Assembly (NCBI RefSeq): GCF_044761985.1
Contig: NZ_JBIWDK010000013.1
Location: 1-64,000, forward strand
Origin: Peribacillus sp044761985
GTDB lineage: Bacteria; Bacillota; Bacilli; Bacillales; DSM-1321
DNA: 64,000 nucleotides
Direction: 5' to 3'
The notes under the pieces were generated by a model. That model was not told the origin of the DNA. It ran no database searches and saw only the letters and a program-made list of their open reading frames with translations. A program made the position numbers and the translations under genes. Each line of letters opens with the position of its first letter. Position 1 is the stretch's first letter. Shown piece by piece: positions 16,620 to 25,253 of this stretch.

Positions 16620-18056
16620 ATGAATGTTCTATTTGCCGCTTCAGAATGCGCTCCTTTCATAAAAACCGGAGGACTTGGAGACGTGATAGGTGCACTTCCA
16701 AAAGCACTTAAAAAACAGGGGGTCAATGTAAGTGTAATTCTTCCAAAGTTTAAAGACCTTCCTTTTCATATCAAACAGGAAATGACGCACGTGACCAGTA
16801 TCGAGGTCCCTGTAGGCTGGCGCCAACAATTTTGTGGAATTGAAAAGTTGGTTGCCAATGGGATTACATATTATTTTCTTGATAATGAATATTATTTTAA
16901 AAGACACGGAAGTTATGGATATTTTGATGACGGTGAAAGGTTTGCATTTTTTTCCCGTGCCATATTAGAATCCATACCTTTTTTAGACGATCACCCAGAA
17001 ATCATCCACTGTCATGATTGGCAAACAGGTCTTGTGAGTGTCTTGTTGAAAGCACATTATCAAAAACATCCATTATATGAAAATATTAAAACGGTATTCA
17101 CCATACATAATTTACTCTATCAAGGTGTCTACCCTAAAACTGTCCTAGCGGAATTGTTGGATTTAAGTGAATTGTATTTCAATATGGATGGTCTTGAATT
17201 TCACGGTAATGTGAGTTATCTTAAAGCGGGTCTGGCCTTCTCTAACTATATTACAACCGTAAGTCCAAGTTATGCAGAAGAGATACAGACTCCCTATTAT
17301 GGAGAGCAACTGGATGGCTATCTGCGTAAACGGAACGGGGATCTTAAAGGTATCATAAATGGGATCGATAATGAATCCTATAATCCTGCTTCAGATGAAT
17401 ATTTACCCGTGCCTTTTTCCACATATGAAGGGAAAATGAAAAACAAGCGCGAATTACAGGAAATATTGAATTTGCCAGTCAATGATGAGGTTCCAGTTAT
17501 ATCAATGGTGACACGATTGGTTGACCAAAAAGGGATAGACCTTATCCTGCATGTCTTCCATGAAATGATGGGTCAAGGCATTCAATTCATATTATTAGGA
17601 ACGGGCGAGGAAAAATATGAATGGGCTTTCCGTAATTTGGCTGAGCAATATCCTAATCAAGTATCGACCAACACATATTTTGATGAAGGAATGGCCAGGA
17701 GGATTTATGCGGGCTCTGATATTTTCTTGATGCCGTCACAATTCGAACCATGTGGAATCGGTCAGCTTATAGCAATGCGCTATGGTGCATTGCCGCTGGT
17801 GAGAGAGACTGGTGGCCTTCGTGATACGGTCATCCCTTACAATCAATTTACAGGCGAAGGTAATGGTTTTAGTTTTACGAACTATAATGCTCATGATATG
17901 CTTCATACTATTGAACAAGCGGTAGGAATGTATAAATTCCAACCAAAAAGATGGAAGCAGTTGACTGAAAATGCCATGAATGAAGATTTCAGTTGGGATT
18001 CCTCATCTTCCGAATATATAGATTTATATGAAAGCTTATTAACAATCAAAAAATAA
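16620..18056 (+). CDS. glgA: Glycogen synthase (ADP-glucose, GT5)
   Basis: Elongates alpha-1,4-glucan from ADP-glucose. The 478-aa protein has the N-terminal ADP-glucose motif K-T-G-G-L-G-D-V (residues 16-23) and a second Rossmann half with MVTRLVDQKG and the E-P-C-G-I-G-Q donor-site motif near residues 376-382. GGAGG precedes ATG 16620, fourteen bases after glgD. It is the last gene of the glgBCDA operon; no glgP phosphorylase follows, so breakdown must use other enzymes such as the GH15-like protein or the pullulanase at 53 kb. Confidence 0.96.
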   Translation: MNVLFAASECAPFIKTGGLGDVIGALPKALKKQGVNVSVILPKFKDLPFHIKQEMTHVTSIEVPVGWRQQFCGIEKLVANGITYYFLDNEYYFKRHGSYGYFDDGERFAFFSRAILESIPFLDDHPEIIHCHDWQTGLVSVLLKAHYQKHPLYENIKTVFTIHNLLYQGVYPKTVLAELLDLSELYFNMDGLEFHGNVSYLKAGLAFSNYITTVSPSYAEEIQTPYYGEQLDGYLRKRNGDLKGIINGIDNESYNPASDEYLPVPFSTYEGKMKNKRELQEILNLPVNDEVPVISMVTRLVDQKGIDLILHVFHEMMGQGIQFILLGTGEEKYEWAFRNLAEQYPNQVSTNTYFDEGMARRIYAGSDIFLMPSQFEPCGIGQLIAMRYGALPLVRETGGLRDTVIPYNQFTGEGNGFSFTNYNAHDMLHTIEQAVGMYKFQPKRWKQLTENAMNEDFSWDSSSSEYIDLYESLLTIKK

Positions 18057-18064
18057 GACAGTAT

Positions 18065-18100
18065 AAAACACTTACGATTAATTTTCGTAAGTGTTTTTGT
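18065..18100 (+). terminator. Terminator of the glycogen operon
   Basis: A 13-bp perfect stem (18065-18077 with 18085-18097) ending in a T-run. Confidence 0.9.
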
Positions 18101-18158
18101 TTCTTTTGTCATACTTCATGGGTATATATAAATATAAATTATTTGTAGGAGAATGAAA

Positions 18159-19664
18159 ATGAAAAGTAGAAGAAGAATGGAAATTGTGTTTTTATTTATT
18201 TTAATCGCATCTGTTTATATGGTTTTATTTAGCTATGCTAGCTTCAATGTGAAGCTATTTTTTATGGGATTATATATCTTGGTTATGCTTATAACGATGA
18301 TCTCACTTATGCTAGAAAATAGATTTGCCCATGATACACTTTTATGGATGTATGTTCTTTTTTGTTTTCCTGTTTTTGGATTTATTTTCTATTTGTTTTC
18401 AGGTCAACTTTATCTAAAAGGATATTTATTTCAATCTAAAAGAAGAAAAGATAGAGAAGAATGGAAGAATCTTGTCAATGACATATCAGCTCCTGATTTA
18501 TCGTTTCTGAATAATCATCAGCAATCTTTTGCGGATTTTGCAAAGAATGCTTCAGAAACAACCATCAGTACATCTTCAGAAACGAAAGTATTGAAAAATG
18601 GGAATGAAACATTTACAGAAATCATTCAACAGTTAAAAAAGGCGGAAAAGTTTATACATATAGAATATTATATTTTTCGTTCTGACAGGCTTGGTAAGGA
18701 AATCATCGATATCCTCATTGAAAAAGCAAAGGAAGGGGTAGAGGTATTATTTATCTTTGATGCAGCAGGAAGCTTAAGTCTAGCAAATAAAGAAATCAAT
18801 AGAATGAAAGAGGCAGGTGTGAAGATATTTCCATTTTCGCCGTTAAAGCACGGATTTTTTAATCAAAAATTCAATTTTAGAAATCACCGGAAAATAATCA
18901 TCATAGATGGAGAGATTGGTTTTGTTGGCGGACTGAATGTAGGGGAAGAATATCTTGGAAAAAATAAAAACATTGGATTTTGGCGTGATACACATATGGT
19001 TCTTAAAGGGGAAGCTGTTTATATGCTCCATACCGTATTCCTGATGGATTGGGAATATGTAAGTGGAGAAGATGTCTTAGAAGAACGACCAAAAATGAAT
19101 AAATTTGAAAAGGGAGATGGAGCTGTCCAAGTTGTTGCGAGTGGACCCGATACCCAGCAGGGAATCATGAGCGATTATTATTTTTCCCTCATAACGACTG
19201 CAACCAAATCAGTTTGGATAGCAAGTCCATACTTTGTCCCCAATCAAGCAATTAAAGCTGCGATGAAGAATGCTGCTTTAAAAGGAATACAAGTTCGTCT
19301 TATGGTTCCTGCTGTAAATGACGGGTTCTTAACCCAGTATGGGAGCCGCTCCTATTTTGGTGAGCTTCTACAATTTGGCGTAGAAATATACTCCTATAAA
19401 AAAGGTTTCCTACACCAAAAAATAATCATTGTGGATGGAGACATGGCTTCGATAGGTACGGCAAATATGGACATGCGAAGCTTTCATTTAAACTTTGAGG
19501 TAAATGTCTTCTTGATGGGCAATAGTTCCATTGCTGATTTAGCCACTCATTTTCAAGAAGATATAAAAGATTGTGAAAGGATTGATCCATTAACCTATAA
19601 AAATAGGACACTATTGGAACGTTCAAAAGAATCATTTGCCCGACTATTTTCCAATATTCTATGA
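18159..19664 (+). CDS. cls: Cardiolipin synthase
   Basis: Condenses two phosphatidylglycerols to cardiolipin at the membrane. The protein has two N-terminal membrane helices (about residues 7-55), a third hydrophobic stretch, and two phospholipase-D HKD motifs: H-R-K-I-I-I-I-D near residue 245 and H-Q-K-I-I-I-V-D near residue 422, each followed by G-G/G-T-A-N. ATG 18159 is preferred over the in-frame ATG at 18153 because TAGGAG ends only one base before the earlier codon but seven before the later one. The length (501 aa) is typical. Followed after about 80 bases by exoA with no clear terminator between. Confidence 0.92.
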   Translation: MKSRRRMEIVFLFILIASVYMVLFSYASFNVKLFFMGLYILVMLITMISLMLENRFAHDTLLWMYVLFCFPVFGFIFYLFSGQLYLKGYLFQSKRRKDREEWKNLVNDISAPDLSFLNNHQQSFADFAKNASETTISTSSETKVLKNGNETFTEIIQQLKKAEKFIHIEYYIFRSDRLGKEIIDILIEKAKEGVEVLFIFDAAGSLSLANKEINRMKEAGVKIFPFSPLKHGFFNQKFNFRNHRKIIIIDGEIGFVGGLNVGEEYLGKNKNIGFWRDTHMVLKGEAVYMLHTVFLMDWEYVSGEDVLEERPKMNKFEKGDGAVQVVASGPDTQQGIMSDYYFSLITTATKSVWIASPYFVPNQAIKAAMKNAALKGIQVRLMVPAVNDGFLTQYGSRSYFGELLQFGVEIYSYKKGFLHQKIIIVDGDMASIGTANMDMRSFHLNFEVNVFLMGNSSIADLATHFQEDIKDCERIDPLTYKNRTLLERSKESFARLFSNIL

Positions 19665-19741
19665 TGGGCATGCATTAAGAAATCATAGTATAGTAGGATT
19701 GGAAGTCAAAACAGATAGATATAAGGAGAATAGAATAAAAA

Positions 19742-20497
19742 ATGAAATTGGTATCTTGGAATGTAAATGGCATAAGAGCGTGTGTAAAAAAGGGATTTTT
19801 AGATTACTTTAAAGATGTGGATGCCGATATTTTTTGTCTGCAGGAAACCAAGCTTCAAGAAGGGCAAATCACACTTGATTTAGAAGGCTATTATCAATAT
19901 TGGAATTATGCTTTGAAAAAAGGGTATTCAGGAACGGCGATATTCACGAAGGAAAAACCTATTTCGGTTAAATATGGAGTTGGTGACCGAGATGAAGAGC
20001 CTGAAGGAAGAATAATAACTCTTGAATTTGAAAAATTTTATATGGTAAACGTGTATACGCCTAATGCCAAACGAGATTTAACGAGACTGGACTATCGTTT
20101 GGAATGGGAAGATGAAATGATCGAATATCTAAAAGCCTTGGATATGAATAAACCAGTCATTTATTGTGGGGACCTTAATGTAGCATACTCCGAGATAGAC
20201 TTAAGAAACCCCAAAACGAATGTTGGAAACTCCGGCTTCACCCTGGAGGAAAGAGGTAAAATGACTAACTTGTTAGAATCGGGTTTCATTGATACTTTTC
20301 GTCATTTTTATCCAAACAAAGAAGGTTCATACTCTTGGTGGTCTTATATGAGCAAGGTAAGAGAAAGAAATATTGGCTGGCGGATTGATTATTTTATTGT
20401 TTCGGAGCGGTTGGCTGTAGATTTAAAAGATGCTAGCATTCATTCAAATATAATGGGTAGCGATCATTGTCCAATTGTCTTGGAAACGGCCTTTTAA
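19742..20497 (+). CDS. exoA: Exodeoxyribonuclease III / AP endonuclease
   Basis: Cuts at abasic sites and has 3'-5' exonuclease activity in base excision repair. The 251-aa protein begins MKLVSWNVNGIRA, then L-Q-E-T-K-L (metal-binding Glu near residue 36), Y-T-P-N-A, the C-G-D-L-N-V-A-Y-S-E-I-D active-site block and a final G-S-D-H-C-P-I motif with the catalytic His. AAGGAGAA precedes ATG 19742. Length and motifs match Bacillus ExoA closely. Confidence 0.95.
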   Translation: MKLVSWNVNGIRACVKKGFLDYFKDVDADIFCLQETKLQEGQITLDLEGYYQYWNYALKKGYSGTAIFTKEKPISVKYGVGDRDEEPEGRIITLEFEKFYMVNVYTPNAKRDLTRLDYRLEWEDEMIEYLKALDMNKPVIYCGDLNVAYSEIDLRNPKTNVGNSGFTLEERGKMTNLLESGFIDTFRHFYPNKEGSYSWWSYMSKVRERNIGWRIDYFIVSERLAVDLKDASIHSNIMGSDHCPIVLETAF

Positions 20498-20610
20498 GTA
20501 GGATAAATATGATGTTATGGGAATATACTATCCGTTATCCAGTTTAACGGGGGGTGACGTGATGAGAACGTTTATTGCAAGCTTCCATCAAGAAAATCAT
20601 ATAGAATAGC

Positions 20611-20938
20611 ATGCAAGTACAAAAGCTTACAGCCAGTGAATTTATTGAAGCAGGGGCAAGTGGTTTCCGAAGGTTATTCGAACTTGAAAAAAATGCAGGT
20701 AGCTTTGTCTTTTTTGACCAAAATTGGAGACGGACTCCTTTCCATCTCATCCTGCTATATCCTGAAGAAAACAATGATCCTAGTGATTGTTATTCATTTT
20801 CAAGAAATGATTGTTATGAATTCATGGTTCTTTATTTGCAAGGGATGGAGGAAAGAAGAGCAAGAGTATGGTCCAATTCATCACATGGAACATTTGAGGT
20901 TTCATATTGTGGAAGAGGGTAAAATATTGAACCATTAA
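20611..20938 (+). pseudogene. Probable frameshifted hypothetical gene
   Basis: Not recognised. An open frame from 20611 reads as a plausible cytoplasmic protein for about 80 codons (LTASEFIEAGASGFRRLFEL...), then becomes unlike a normal protein, whereas the frame one base ahead continues with an ordinary-looking acidic/amphipathic stretch (KEEQEYGPIHHMEHLRFHIV) to a stop at 20938. This suggests one gene of about 105 codons with an extra base around 20845-20860. No good ribosome binding site precedes 20611. It ends just before the HNH gene. Low confidence. Confidence 0.35.
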
Positions 20939-20954
20939 TGGATGAGGTGGAACC

Positions 20955-21233
20955 ATGCAAGGGACGTGTGAGCTTTGTTCTCGAAGTGAGATAGAACTGA
21001 CTGTGCACCATCTAACGCCCAGGGAGGAAGGAGGCAGTCAGTTACCAACCGCTTTTCTTTGTAAATCGTGCCACAAGCAAATTCATGCCTTATATTCAAA
21101 CCGGGAGTTAGCCATAAGATTATATACCGTTATTTTGTTAAAAGATGATGAAGCTTTGAAAAAATATATAAAATGGATCAAGAAGCAACCTGCTAGCAAA
21201 TCTGTAAAAACAAGAAAGTCCAAAACTAAATAA
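20955..21233 (+). CDS. HNH endonuclease family protein
   Basis: A 92-aa protein with a compact HNH/McrA-type nuclease domain: C-E-L-C near residues 5-8, V-H-H-L-T-P-R-E-E-G-G (catalytic His pair), and L-C-K-S-C-H-K-Q-I-H-A-L, the second zinc cysteine pair and the final His. The C-terminus is Lys/Ser-rich. It resembles the small YisB-type HNH proteins of Bacillus; cellular role unknown. GGTGG precedes ATG 20955. A bidirectional terminator starts at its stop codon. Confidence 0.8.
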   Translation: MQGTCELCSRSEIELTVHHLTPREEGGSQLPTAFLCKSCHKQIHALYSNRELAIRLYTVILLKDDEALKKYIKWIKKQPASKSVKTRKSKTK

Positions 21234-21271
21234 TACGAAGGCCCATCTTGAATTAGATGGGCCTTCGTATT
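21232..21271. terminator. Bidirectional terminator
   Basis: A 17-bp perfect stem (21232-21248 with 21255-21271) lies between the convergent HNH gene and the UPF0316 gene, with A residues on one side and T residues on the other. Confidence 0.9.
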
Positions 21272-21273
21272 AT

Positions 21274-21804
21274 TTATCTATTAATGCTTCCCCTATTCTT
21301 TAAACGATCCAGTAAAAATCCACCTTTAAAATACCTCGGTTCATAAGAAATGATGAAAGCTTTAGGTTCGAATTTTTCAATTGTAGCAATTAATTCTTGT
21401 TCTCGGTTACGTTTTGTTAATATTTCCATCCGATAACGGTTACTATCCCTTCCTTCGCCTGTATAGAGAGTAACACCAAAGCCGTTGTTCCTTAATGTGT
21501 CCATCAATTGGGTGTTTTTCGTCTGTGTATTAACGGTAACATTGATAAAACCAATAGCAAGTTTTTGCTCAATTTTCGTCCCGAATATGATACCTATTCC
21601 AAAACCAACTGCATATACAACCATGGCCAATATGCTTTGGTCTCCACCAAATACGAGGGATAGTCCAAATACATAAACTAACATCTCGGCTATGCCTAAA
21701 ATAGAGGCCAAAGAGGTTAAGTTTTTGACTAAGAATATGGTACGTAATGTATAGATGGGAACATAAATAAGTTGCAATAATAAGATTAATAATATTTCCT
21801 TCAA
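21274..21804 (-). CDS. UPF0316 membrane protein with DUF2179 domain
   Basis: A 176-aa protein with three N-terminal membrane helices (about residues 3-20, 32-50 and 57-77) and a C-terminal soluble domain of the DUF2179 type (R-Y-R-M-E-I-L-T-K-R near residue 124, ending ISYEPRYFKGGF). The family is widespread in Bacillus (YebE-like) and has no established function. It faces the HNH gene across a shared terminator. AGGTGCC-type sequence precedes the start on the minus strand. Confidence 0.8.
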   Translation of the reverse strand: MKEILLILLLQLIYVPIYTLRTIFLVKNLTSLASILGIAEMLVYVFGLSLVFGGDQSILAMVVYAVGFGIGIIFGTKIEQKLAIGFINVTVNTQTKNTQLMDTLRNNGFGVTLYTGEGRDSNRYRMEILTKRNREQELIATIEKFEPKAFIISYEPRYFKGGFLLDRLKNRGSINR

Positions 21805-22144
21805 TTGGGCACCTCTCCATTATAATTAAGTCCATTAACTATTCTATATGAAACATCTTCCATAATCTAAACATATGGCACACAATAAAGCTATGGAAAT
21901 ATTATGCATGAACATGGGCATGCACATCCTATCACTTTTTTAGTTAATAGTTCTAGGTACTAAATCAATCTTAAATTTGGTATTATTGTTCTAACTATTT
22001 ATCACATGTGAAGAAGAGGGTGTCTTCTGCTTTCACTTGTTGGTCCAATTCATGTTAAATTGCCTTGGATTTTCATGTTCACTTGTAAAAACATACAAAG
22101 GAAATGAAAAACTGTGAAAAGGTCACCATTTTAAAACGAAAGGG
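21805..22144. other. Intergenic region between divergent genes
   Basis: About 340 bases that must hold the promoters of the minus-strand UPF0316 gene and the plus-strand phosphatase gene. It is A+T-rich; a short inverted repeat GCATG-N7-CATGC lies near 21905. No further element was recognised. Confidence 0.5.
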
Positions 22145-22723
22145 TTGAAGGTTATTACAACGATTTGTATAGTACGCCATGGAGAAACAGATTGGAATGT
22201 AGAAGGACGGTTACAGGGGCAAACAGACATACCACTTAATGAAAATGGAAAGAGGCAGGCCAGGAAGTGTGGAGAGTTTTTATTCAAAGACAAGTGGGAT
22301 GTAATTTTTACTAGTCCTCTAAAAAGAGCAAGGGCTACAGCCAATATTATAGGTGAAATAATTGATTCCCCAATTATTATTAAAGAGGAATTCATTGAAA
22401 AGAATTTTGGGGACGCTGAAGGAATGACAGCTGATGAGAGGGAATCCACATTTTTTAATAAAGAATACCCTAATCAGGAAGACCAGGAAAGTTTACGAGA
22501 ACGCCTTATGAAAGGCCTACAGGATATTGAAGCAGAATATCCTGATAAGAAAGTAATTTTAGTTGCACATGGGGCGGTCATTCATATGATTTTACGTATG
22601 ATGTCGAATGAAAAGATTGTATCAACTCAAACTAGATTATCAAATGCTTGCCTGAGTACAATCAAGTTTGAACTGAATTCATGGGTTATAGCCGATTATA
22701 ATCAAGTGAATCACTTGTCTTAA
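22145..22723 (+). CDS. Histidine phosphatase family protein (PhoE/GpmB-like)
   Basis: Phosphoglycerate-mutase-like phosphatase. The 192-aa protein has the catalytic R-H-G-E-T-D-W-N motif near residues 10-17 (phospho-His), T-S-P-L-K-R-A near 59-65, the E-K-N-F-G-D-A-E-G-M substrate loop, and V-A-H-G-A-V-I-H (second His). It closely resembles the broad-specificity phosphatase YhfR/PhoE of Bacillus. The start is uncertain: TTG 22145 has AAAGGG almost touching it, so the true start may be a few codons later. Substrate is not predictable from sequence. Confidence 0.82.
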   Translation: MKVITTICIVRHGETDWNVEGRLQGQTDIPLNENGKRQARKCGEFLFKDKWDVIFTSPLKRARATANIIGEIIDSPIIIKEEFIEKNFGDAEGMTADERESTFFNKEYPNQEDQESLRERLMKGLQDIEAEYPDKKVILVAHGAVIHMILRMMSNEKIVSTQTRLSNACLSTIKFELNSWVIADYNQVNHLS

Positions 22724-22783
22724 TCCTTTCTAATTTAACAGTTCGGTTGCTATTGGGCAGCCTATACGAGAAAGAAGGAAAAC

Positions 22784-23461
22784 ATGACTAAAAAAACTGC
22801 GTTAGTTTTAGGTGCAACTGGGGTTGTAGGCACCCAACTATTGAAAAGGTTATGTACTAGTAAGGATTATCAAACCATACATCTATTTACGAGAAGAGAA
22901 CTAGAATATAAAGATTCCGTTTGTAAAGTGCATATTGTCGATTTTAATAATATGAAAGAATTTGCAGATTTGTTTCATGTCAATGATGTGTTCATATGTT
23001 TAGGCACTACCATTAAAAAAGCGAAATCTAAAGAAGCTTTTCGGAAAGTTGATTATGATTACGTAGTAGAGGCGGGAAAATTGGCAAAAGCGGCAAATGT
23101 AGAGAATGTATTGGTTATAAGTGCTATCGGTGCTGACTCTAAATCAAGTTTCTTTTATAGTCGAGTAAAGGGAGATATGGAAGAAATACTAAAACAATTA
23201 AAATTGAATTCTTTACATATTTTCAGACCTTCGTTATTAATTGGAGAACGAAAAGAACTCCGTATCGGTGAAAAGATATCCGGTAAACTGAGTTCGATTT
23301 TTAAATTTTTGTTAGTGGGACCTCTTCGCCCATATCGCGCCATACATGTAGAAACGGTGGCTACTGCCATGAGTATTGCGGCAAAATCCATTACTTCAGG
23401 AAACCATGTGTACCAGTCCAATGAAATAGAGGAACTTGCTAATGAGAGAGAACTATATTAG
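22784..23461 (+). CDS. NAD(P)-binding oxidoreductase (HTATIP2/YraR-like SDR)
   Basis: A 225-aa atypical short-chain dehydrogenase: Rossmann motif V-L-G-A-T-G-V-V-G near residues 7-15, then FICLGTT and the F-F-Y-S-R-V-K-G stretch near residues 122-129, and a C-terminal FRPSLLIGER motif. Such proteins resemble YraR of B. subtilis and eukaryotic HTATIP2; substrate unknown. AGAAAGAAGG precedes ATG 22784. A terminator follows at 23489. Confidence 0.8.
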   Translation: MTKKTALVLGATGVVGTQLLKRLCTSKDYQTIHLFTRRELEYKDSVCKVHIVDFNNMKEFADLFHVNDVFICLGTTIKKAKSKEAFRKVDYDYVVEAGKLAKAANVENVLVISAIGADSKSSFFYSRVKGDMEEILKQLKLNSLHIFRPSLLIGERKELRIGEKISGKLSSIFKFLLVGPLRPYRAIHVETVATAMSIAAKSITSGNHVYQSNEIEELANERELY

Positions 23462-23488
23462 GAGTTTGATTGATAAGATAAAAAAATG

Positions 23489-23522
23489 AAAGCGGGCCAA
23501 TTATATGAGGCTCGTTTTTATT
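23489..23522 (+). terminator. Terminator after the SDR gene
   Basis: AAAGCGGGCC (23489-23498) pairs with GGCTCGTTTT (23509-23518) through two G-U pairs and runs into T residues. Confidence 0.75.
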
Positions 23523-23598
23523 TTTATGAATTTTGATATACAAGTTCCTTATTTTTCAATATAATAGGTATAAAGTCTTAGAGAAATAGGTGATATTT

Positions 23599-24897
23599 TT
23601 GTTTTGTTCAACATGTGGTAAGAAACTATCAAGCGATGGTCGCTATTGTCCTAGTTGTGGGAATAAGAAAAAGAAATCTAAATTAATACCATTCTTAGTT
23701 ATATTAAGTATTTTAAGCACATTAACTTTTGTGTTGACCATCAAATATTATTGGGATGAAGCGGACAATAAAAAAACAGCCACTATACCTACTGTAGTAG
23801 AAACCAAAAAAGATAAAAATGAAACGGGGAAAAAGAAAGAAGTAACAAGGGTGGTTGCATCAAAGCCAGTTGAGAAGATGAAAGAAGATACAAAACAAAG
23901 TGTCACGCAGATCATCGAGGAATCTCAGAAAAAAGTGTATACCATTTTTGCCGGGGACAGCCAAGGTTCTGGATTTTTAATTAATGACAAAGGTGATGTC
24001 TTGACAAATGCACATGTTGTGGAAGGGTATCTTGAAACAAGTATTAAAGATAAAGGTGGCACAGAGTATAATGGAAAGGTTATCGGTTATTCCACCGATA
24101 CAGATGTAGCCATTATTAGAGTTCCCAAATTAGCCGGGATAAAGCCAATTGATGTTGAAAAAACAGGAGGGGCCAAGATTGGTCAGGAAGTAGTCGCACT
24201 TGGCAGTCCATTGGGCCTTGAGAATACAGCAACGCTTGGGACCATAACTGGAGTGGATCGCAGTTTCTTTATTGGAGAGCGTTCATATGATAATATTTAT
24301 CAAATGTCAGCTCATATTGCTCCAGGTAGTAGCGGTGGACCTCTTGTTTCCATGGAAACAGGAAAGGCTGTGGCCATTAATTCAGCAAGGTTAATAACGG
24401 ATGAATCCGTAGGGTTCAGCATACCAATAAAGGATATATTCCTGTTAATCGAAGGCTGGATCGCTCAACCACTCTCAGAACAGGAAATTAGCGATTTGTT
24501 TTACAATGAATCCGGCAGTTATTATTACGAAGACGAATCAGATGGTGAGTGGTATTTCGAGGGGGGCGATTATAATGATGAAGAAGACAGTTATTATGAT
24601 ATCCCAGATGAATGGTCAGAATCAGAGGAAGACTTTGAAGACTACGATGAGTACGAAGACTTTGAGGACTATGAAGAGGAAATTATAGACGAAGATGATA
24701 GTGAAGATATGGATGAAGATTATTATTCGGACTATGAAAACGAAGACTTGGCTGAGGATGGCGAAGATTATTCTGACGAAGATGGTTATGAAGACGAAGA
24801 TGAAGAATATGACTATGAAGATGAGGATGAAGACTACGAGAATTATGAGGATAACGAAGGTAATGAAGTTGGCAATGAAGATGATAGTGACTATTAA
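23599..24897 (+). CDS. Zinc-ribbon, membrane-anchored trypsin-like serine protease with acidic tail
   Basis: Probable surface serine protease of the HtrA/trypsin class. Order of parts: N-terminal zinc ribbon (C-S-T-C and C-P-S-C within the first 22 residues), one membrane helix (about residues 30-50), a Lys/Glu-rich linker, a trypsin-like domain with His in T-N-A-H-V-V, Asp in S-T-D-T-D-V-A-I-I and Ser in P-G-S-S-G-G-P (about residue 245), and a tail of some 130 residues made almost only of Glu, Asp, Tyr, Ser and Gly. There is no PDZ domain. TTG 23599 is chosen because AGGTGAT (23588-23594), an excellent ribosome binding site, fits it; GTG 23590 is inside that site. The zinc ribbon would be cytoplasmic and the protease outside. 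Confidence 0.82.
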   Translation: MFCSTCGKKLSSDGRYCPSCGNKKKKSKLIPFLVILSILSTLTFVLTIKYYWDEADNKKTATIPTVVETKKDKNETGKKKEVTRVVASKPVEKMKEDTKQSVTQIIEESQKKVYTIFAGDSQGSGFLINDKGDVLTNAHVVEGYLETSIKDKGGTEYNGKVIGYSTDTDVAIIRVPKLAGIKPIDVEKTGGAKIGQEVVALGSPLGLENTATLGTITGVDRSFFIGERSYDNIYQMSAHIAPGSSGGPLVSMETGKAVAINSARLITDESVGFSIPIKDIFLLIEGWIAQPLSEQEISDLFYNESGSYYYEDESDGEWYFEGGDYNDEEDSYYDIPDEWSESEEDFEDYDEYEDFEDYEEEIIDEDDSEDMDEDYYSDYENEDLAEDGEDYSDEDGYEDEDEEYDYEDEDEDYENYEDNEGNEVGNEDDSDY

Positions 24898-25253
24898 ATG
24901 ACGGGCTTTGAAACTTATAACTGTAAAGAATCCATTCCGATTAAACAGGGATGGATTTTTTCCTGAAAACACTATTTTCCAGAAAAAAAATAATAAAACA
25001 CCTTTTTTATAGAATATTAAAATATCTAAAATATTTATTCCAATAATAACCTCGCTAGAATATATTAATTTAAAGTCTAAATAGTAGTTAAGATATAAAC
25101 AAAGATCGAAAATACATTTAATTCCAATTACCTATTTTAGTTTAATTTAGAAGTTATATATAGGTAAACTCCTCTACGATAATTAAAAGTTTCTATTCTC
25201 AAATAATGGGTAACTATAAATATGGTTGGTAAAAAAATTAAGGGGAATCGTTC
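24898..25253. other. A+T-rich intergenic region with a possible sigma-B promoter
   Basis: Holds a terminator (24929-24960) and the promoter region of speD. GTTTCT (25189-25194), a 13-base spacer and GGGTAA (25208-25213) resemble a sigma-B promoter (GTTTAA/GGGTAT) but differ at several positions. Nothing else was recognised. Confidence 0.4.
24929..24962 (+). terminator. Terminator of the protease gene
   Basis: AATCCATTCC (24929-24938) pairs with GGGATGGATT (24948-24957) with one G-U pair, then T residues. Confidence 0.8.

Noticed and set aside
20562..20609. 15-codon frame with a GGGGGGTGA ribosome binding site before the HNH region
   Set aside because: Too short to judge; possibly a leader of the broken gene at 20611, but no attenuator structure supports it.
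24622..24972. Minus-strand open frame coding a strongly hydrophobic repetitive protein
   Set aside because: It is the antisense image of the Asp/Glu/Tyr-rich tail of the protease; GAA/GAT repeats read backwards as Phe/Ile/Val codons.
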